A stretch of 64,000 nucleotides of DNA from Labyrinthula sp. Ha (taxonomy: Eukaryota > Sar > Bigyra > Labyrinthulida > Labyrinthulaceae). Below, in pieces: positions 60,917-64,000 of the stretch. The stretch is taken from contig JAALGZ010000004.1 in assembly GCA_015227615.1 (NCBI GenBank), positions 1,860,001 to 1,924,000 on the forward strand, in the 5' to 3' direction. Positions within the stretch are counted from its first letter, which is position 1. Each line of letters begins with the position of its first letter. A program made the position numbers and the translations under genes. Below the pieces are notes generated by a model, which was given only the letters and a program-made list of their open reading frames with translations, was not told where the DNA came from and did not search any database.

Positions 60917-63661
60917 TCACCCTTTTAGTATACTAATGCCATTGAGAGTAACAACCAACATAGCACCAACATCTGATCCTATTGCCAACCACAAGTTCGG
61001 GAAAGGCACAAAAAAGGTAATCCATACTACTACTATCTTTACAAAAATTGACAACCCAACATTTTGAACTATCTTATTCTTTGACATTCTTCCTATATCT
61101 AGCGCTCTTGCTACTTTTTGTACATCGTCATCCATAACTACCACATCAGCTGTCTCCACTGCTAAAGCGGTTCCATTCTTTCCCATTGCCAAGGCCACAT
61201 CAGCAGTGGCAAAACACAATGCATCATTGACACCGTCACCAACCATAGCAACACTAGAAAATAAAAAATACATAAAAAAATACGTATCTCGCTGCCTATA
61301 CTTTGACTTTGCATTTAATAGCGCTATTCGTTTATCTTCAGGTTTACAGCCCGCTTGGAACTCGATGGAAAACAAGTGTAGCTTGGAGGCTGCAGCAGTT
61401 GCTGCACCTTGATTATCTCCTGTAAGCATTAGCAAGTCAATCCCTTTCAGACGTACTTCATCAAGAACTTCACCTGAGTTTGCCTTAAGCTCATCGCCAA
61501 CACCAAAAGCAGCCAAAGGTTCATTAATATTACCAATAATAGCAACAGAGTAACCCTCTCTCTGAAATTGTTCAGCTTTAGCTTTGAAAGTGGCAGATGA
61601 AGGGGAAAACCAGTCTAATCGTTGCGCCATGGCTGTGCTTCCTATGTACACCTCAATCGAATGTTCAATACTAAGAACCACGGACTCAAAACCCATGGCT
61701 TCAAACGCCTTTACAAGCTTTGACTGGACCATCTCATAGTCAATAAAAGTGTCTTGGAAATGCACAGGTAGAGAGTATACAGACAGCTGACAAATTTTGA
61801 AAGTGTCAGTCTCTAATCCAAACCCTTCCAGCGAACTAAGAAAAATAGAAGATATCAGCTGTAGATCCTCTTTATTGACTTCCTCGAATAGTTTAACTCT
61901 GAATGTAACAACAGAGGCAGCTGATTTCGCAGATTCGCTGGGACTTACAGGCTTTTCTTCCTGTCCACAGCATCCTTTCGAGCAATTATCTTCAACTTTT
62001 TCTTCTTCTTCTTGCGTACTAATTGGTTCTGGTGTTCCACAGCAGCCAGATTCACACAACTCTTCCTCAATGGTCCCTTGCTTTTCTTCAAGACAGCACT
62101 CAGACTGGCAATTTAGAGATTCATGATCCTCAACCAATACTATACTTGAAACCAAGTTAGCTTTAATTCCTTCGCCAGCAAGAGTTTCACTCCCTGAAAT
62201 AGTAAAAAACAACTTTGAGACCTCAACAGAAAGTTGTTGTAAGGGCTTGGCAACTGGATGTGTAGATCCATTCTCAATCTCGACTACAATCTGGTTAAGA
62301 ACATTCCTATCCACAAAATTCTTCCCGTAGTAGCTTTCGCGTAAACTAAAAGAGCCCTGAGTTAAGGTGCCTGTCTTATCCAAAGCAAGAAGCTTCACAT
62401 TGGCCAAAACCTCCAAAAATTTTCCACCTTTGATAAGGATACCTTCTCTAGCTGCTTGAGCCATCCCACAAACGTAAACAATAGGAGTTGAAATCACAAA
62501 TGCACATGGACAGCCAATAACTAACAGGACTAACCCATACTTTGTCCACATTCTCCCTTGTACACCACCAACAAATAATCCAAATATTCCCAATCCAACA
62601 GCTAAAGCAAATAAAACGGGAGTGTAAATTGCAGCAACTCTTTCTACAAACTTCTCGGTTGTTGAGCGATTTCCCTGTGCTTCAGAAACGACCTTCAACA
62701 TCTTCGACACAACGGTATCTTCAGATTTTGCTGTTACTCTAACAGTTAGAACAGATCCTCCTACGTTAATTGTACCTGCCAGAACTTGATCATTTAAATA
62801 TTTTGCAACCGGTTTTGGTTCACCTGAAAAAGCTGATTCGTCAACAGAGACAACTTGAGCAACGTTTTTAATTGAGATCAAAACTCCATCCAATGGAAAA
62901 GATTCACCGTCCCTAACTTCAACAATATCATCGATATTAATCTTTTCTACAGGTACATCAGCCGTGGAAGTTGAGTTGGGAGATTTTATACGAGCAGTTG
63001 TCGGGCGAAGTTGCACCACATCTTCTATAGCTTTCATAACACGTGATGATGAAATTTTTTCTAGAAAACTAGAGAGAGAATAAAGTGTAATAACAGCTGC
63101 ACCTTCACTGTAGTCCCCAAGAAGAACAGCGCCAATTGAAGCCAAGGACATTAGCGTTGTTATCTCCAGGGTAAAATTTTTCAATCGGACAAAGCTTTTT
63201 TCAGCAACAGCAGGAAGACAAAGTGCCAGAGATATAAGAGCAAGATATTTGTAGCATTCAAAAGAAGGAATATATTGCAGAAAAGAGAGCAACAAAAATA
63301 CAACAGCGACGGATACATTCCATTCCGGAAGTTCTCTTTGTTGAGATTCTGAAGACTGAGTAAGAAGAGGTTCTTCCTCAGCAAAAGTACCATAGGAAGA
63401 AGGGAACCGAACAGATTTTTCAGTTGTAGAAATAAGTTCAGGTCCAAGTTTGAGGGATTCAATTTCTTTGACGATGTTCTTTGACGTAATTTGGTTCGGG
63501 TTGTGCAATACTGTAGCTTTCTTCAAAGCCACAACAACTTTGAAGGATGTAACTCCTTCAGACTTATCCAGGAGTTGCTCTACAAGTTTCCCTTCCATAG
63601 CACAACACATGTTGTTGATTTTAATGCAAGTTTCTGCACTGTCTTCGTCTTGCAACTTCAT
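60917..63661 (-). CDS. P1B-type heavy-metal ATPase, Zn/Cd (HMA2-4-like)
   Basis: A membrane pump that couples ATP hydrolysis to export of Zn2+/Cd2+ or loading into a compartment. 914 codons unspliced, probably 904 after removal of a 30-nt intron. An N-terminal HMA fold (~10-75) carries CCAME (19-23), the CCxxE variant typical of plant Zn/Cd HMA2-4. There are eight membrane segments (~115-133, 138-152, 163-182, 187-200, 343-367, 372-397, 866-885, 888-910). The actuator SGEP is at 279-282, the metal-site CPC at 384-386, the phosphorylation motif DKTGT at 428-432, the HP of the N-domain at 468-469, TGDN at 747-750 and GDGVND at 808-813. All catalytic motifs are present. The nucleotide domain has an unusual ~180-residue insert (~510-670) with CC pairs (SECC, SGCCG, KGCCG) and then a second HMA-like alpha/beta segment. 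CPC and CCxxE support Zn/Cd over Cu. Lies convergent to a young copia insertion. Confidence 0.95.
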   Translation of the reverse strand: MKLQDEDSAETCIKINNMCCAMEGKLVEQLLDKSEGVTSFKVVVALKKATVLHNPNQITSKNIVKEIESLKLGPELISTTEKSVRFPSSYGTFAEEEPLLTQSSESQQRELPEWNVSVAVVFLLLSFLQYIPSFECYKYLALISLALCLPAVAEKSFVRLKNFTLEITTLMSLASIGAVLLGDYSEGAAVITLYSLSSFLEKISSSRVMKAIEDVVQLRPTTARIKSPNSTSTADVPVEKINIDDIVEVRDGESFPLDGVLISIKNVAQVVSVDESAFSGEPKPVAKYLNDQVLAGTINVGGSVLTVRVTAKSEDTVVSKMLKVVSEAQGNRSTTEKFVERVAAIYTPVLFALAVGLGIFGLFVGGVQGRMWTKYGLVLLVIGCPCAFVISTPIVYVCGMAQAAREGILIKGGKFLEVLANVKLLALDKTGTLTQGSFSLRESYYGKNFVDRNVLNQIVVEIENGSTHPVAKPLQQLSVEVSKLFFTISGSETLAGEGIKANLVSSIVLVEDHESLNCQSECCLEEKQGTIEEELCESGCCGTPEPISTQEEEEKVEDNCSKGCCGQEEKPVSPSESAKSAASVVTFRVKLFEEVNKEDLQLISSIFLSSLEGFGLETDTFKICQLSVYSLPVHFQDTFIDYEMVQSKLVKAFEAMGFESVVLSIEHSIEVYIGSTAMAQRLDWFSPSSATFKAKAEQFQREGYSVAIIGNINEPLAAFGVGDELKANSGEVLDEVRLKGIDLLMLTGDNQGAATAAASKLHLFSIEFQAGCKPEDKRIALLNAKSKYRQRDTYFFMYFLFSSVAMVGDGVNDALCFATADVALAMGKNGTALAVETADVVVMDDDVQKVARALDIGRMSKNKIVQNVGLSIFVKIVVVWITFFVPFPNLWLAIGSDVGAMLVVTLNGISILKG
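61254..61283 (-). other. 30-nt stop-free intron in the metal ATPase gene
   Basis: On the minus strand it starts GTATTTTT and ends TTTTCTAG, splitting a Thr codon. Removing it turns RDT-YFFMYFLFSS-VAMVGDG into RDTVAMVGDG, the normal P1B-ATPase hinge (…VAMVGDGVNDA). Its length is a multiple of three and it contains no stop, so the frame reads through it. Confidence 0.85.
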
Positions 63662-64000
63662 CTGCTGAAGTGTATAAAAAACTTGAAGGAAAGAATAACG
63701 AGGTCTGTAACTTAAAACAGTAACAAGGAATATGAATGAATATCCGAATTCTTTCTATAAAATTCTGTTTTTGAAGACGGGATGATGTTATTTCTATTGA
63801 ATGAGATGCTGATGTGAGGACGTTTTTCTCCGCTTCGGTGTTTTTAATTTATCCCTTACACGTATATTTTGGGCAAATCAATCTGACATTGAGGAAATTG
63901 TAAAAATGAGGAGTGATTTCTTTACATCTAGAAACATACAAATGAAATGAGAACTTTGGCGAATCAAGTGTTCTAATAATATCTACAATTAGGTTTCATA
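63662..64000. other. Upstream flank of the metal ATPase gene
   Basis: 339 bp up to the window edge, presumably containing the ATPase promoter. No gene or clear motif seen. Confidence 0.5.

Noticed and set aside
1-64000. CRISPR arrays, operons, riboswitches or bacterial defence islands
   Set aside because: The introns, Rab GTPase, eEFSec and LTR elements show this is eukaryotic nuclear DNA; no spaced direct-repeat array was seen.

Overview
This is a nuclear segment from an AT-rich, intron-poor microbial eukaryote that uses the standard genetic code. TAA, TAG and TGA all end clear host genes. The lineage cannot be fixed from the window. The best clue is the spliceosomal introns: four well-supported ones are only 28 to 31 nt long (GT...TAG). 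Introns this short are known from scattered protists such as some ciliates, gregarines and Blastocystis-like stramenopiles. The host genes include a Rab11-type GTPase, a tetraspanin-like protein, a selenocysteine elongation factor and a plant-type Zn/Cd P1B-ATPase.

Layout. 0-3.5 kb: the 3' end of an EF-hand protein gene, a tetraspanin-like gene and a possible small divergent ORF. 4.1-6.9 kb: an old, heavily decayed Ty1/copia fossil on the minus strand. 11.2-12.1 kb: a two-exon gene of unknown function. 16.1-19.5 kb: a tight convergent pair, eEFSec (plus) and an ER-lumen thioredoxin-fold protein ending in KTEL (minus), with stops 11 bp apart. 19.5-29.6 kb: about 10 kb with no recognisable gene. 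29.6-30.8 kb: an endonuclease/exonuclease/phosphatase-family enzyme. 31.46-38.76 kb: a Ty3/gypsy chromovirus with both LTRs; downstream of its integrase-chromodomain it carries a SANT/Myb-like module and an MT-A70 N6-adenine methyltransferase module. 43.8-45.7 kb: a convergent pair, a bZIP-like protein and a Rab11-type GTPase. 45.7-55.4 kb: another long stretch with no visible gene. 55.4-56.5 kb: a weak, possibly decayed host locus. 56.64-60.84 kb: a young Ty1/copia element with 90-bp LTRs and a 5-bp target duplication. 60.9-63.7 kb: a Zn/Cd-type heavy-metal ATPase.

The most interesting object is the gypsy element. Its chromodomain (chromatin targeting) is followed by a SANT/Myb-like domain and an MT-A70 methyltransferase, a pairing that recalls the Myb-like subunits of the MTA1 DNA-6mA complex described in ciliates. 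The element could therefore carry its own adenine-methylation module. The second theme is ultra-short introns, including one of 30 nt in the metal ATPase with no stop in frame, which gene finders would miss. The third is a complete eEFSec gene, which implies that the host decodes some UGA codons as selenocysteine. The host genes do not form an operon-like pathway. Retroelements and long gene-free AT-rich stretches separate small gene islands in which neighbours are often convergent and very close.
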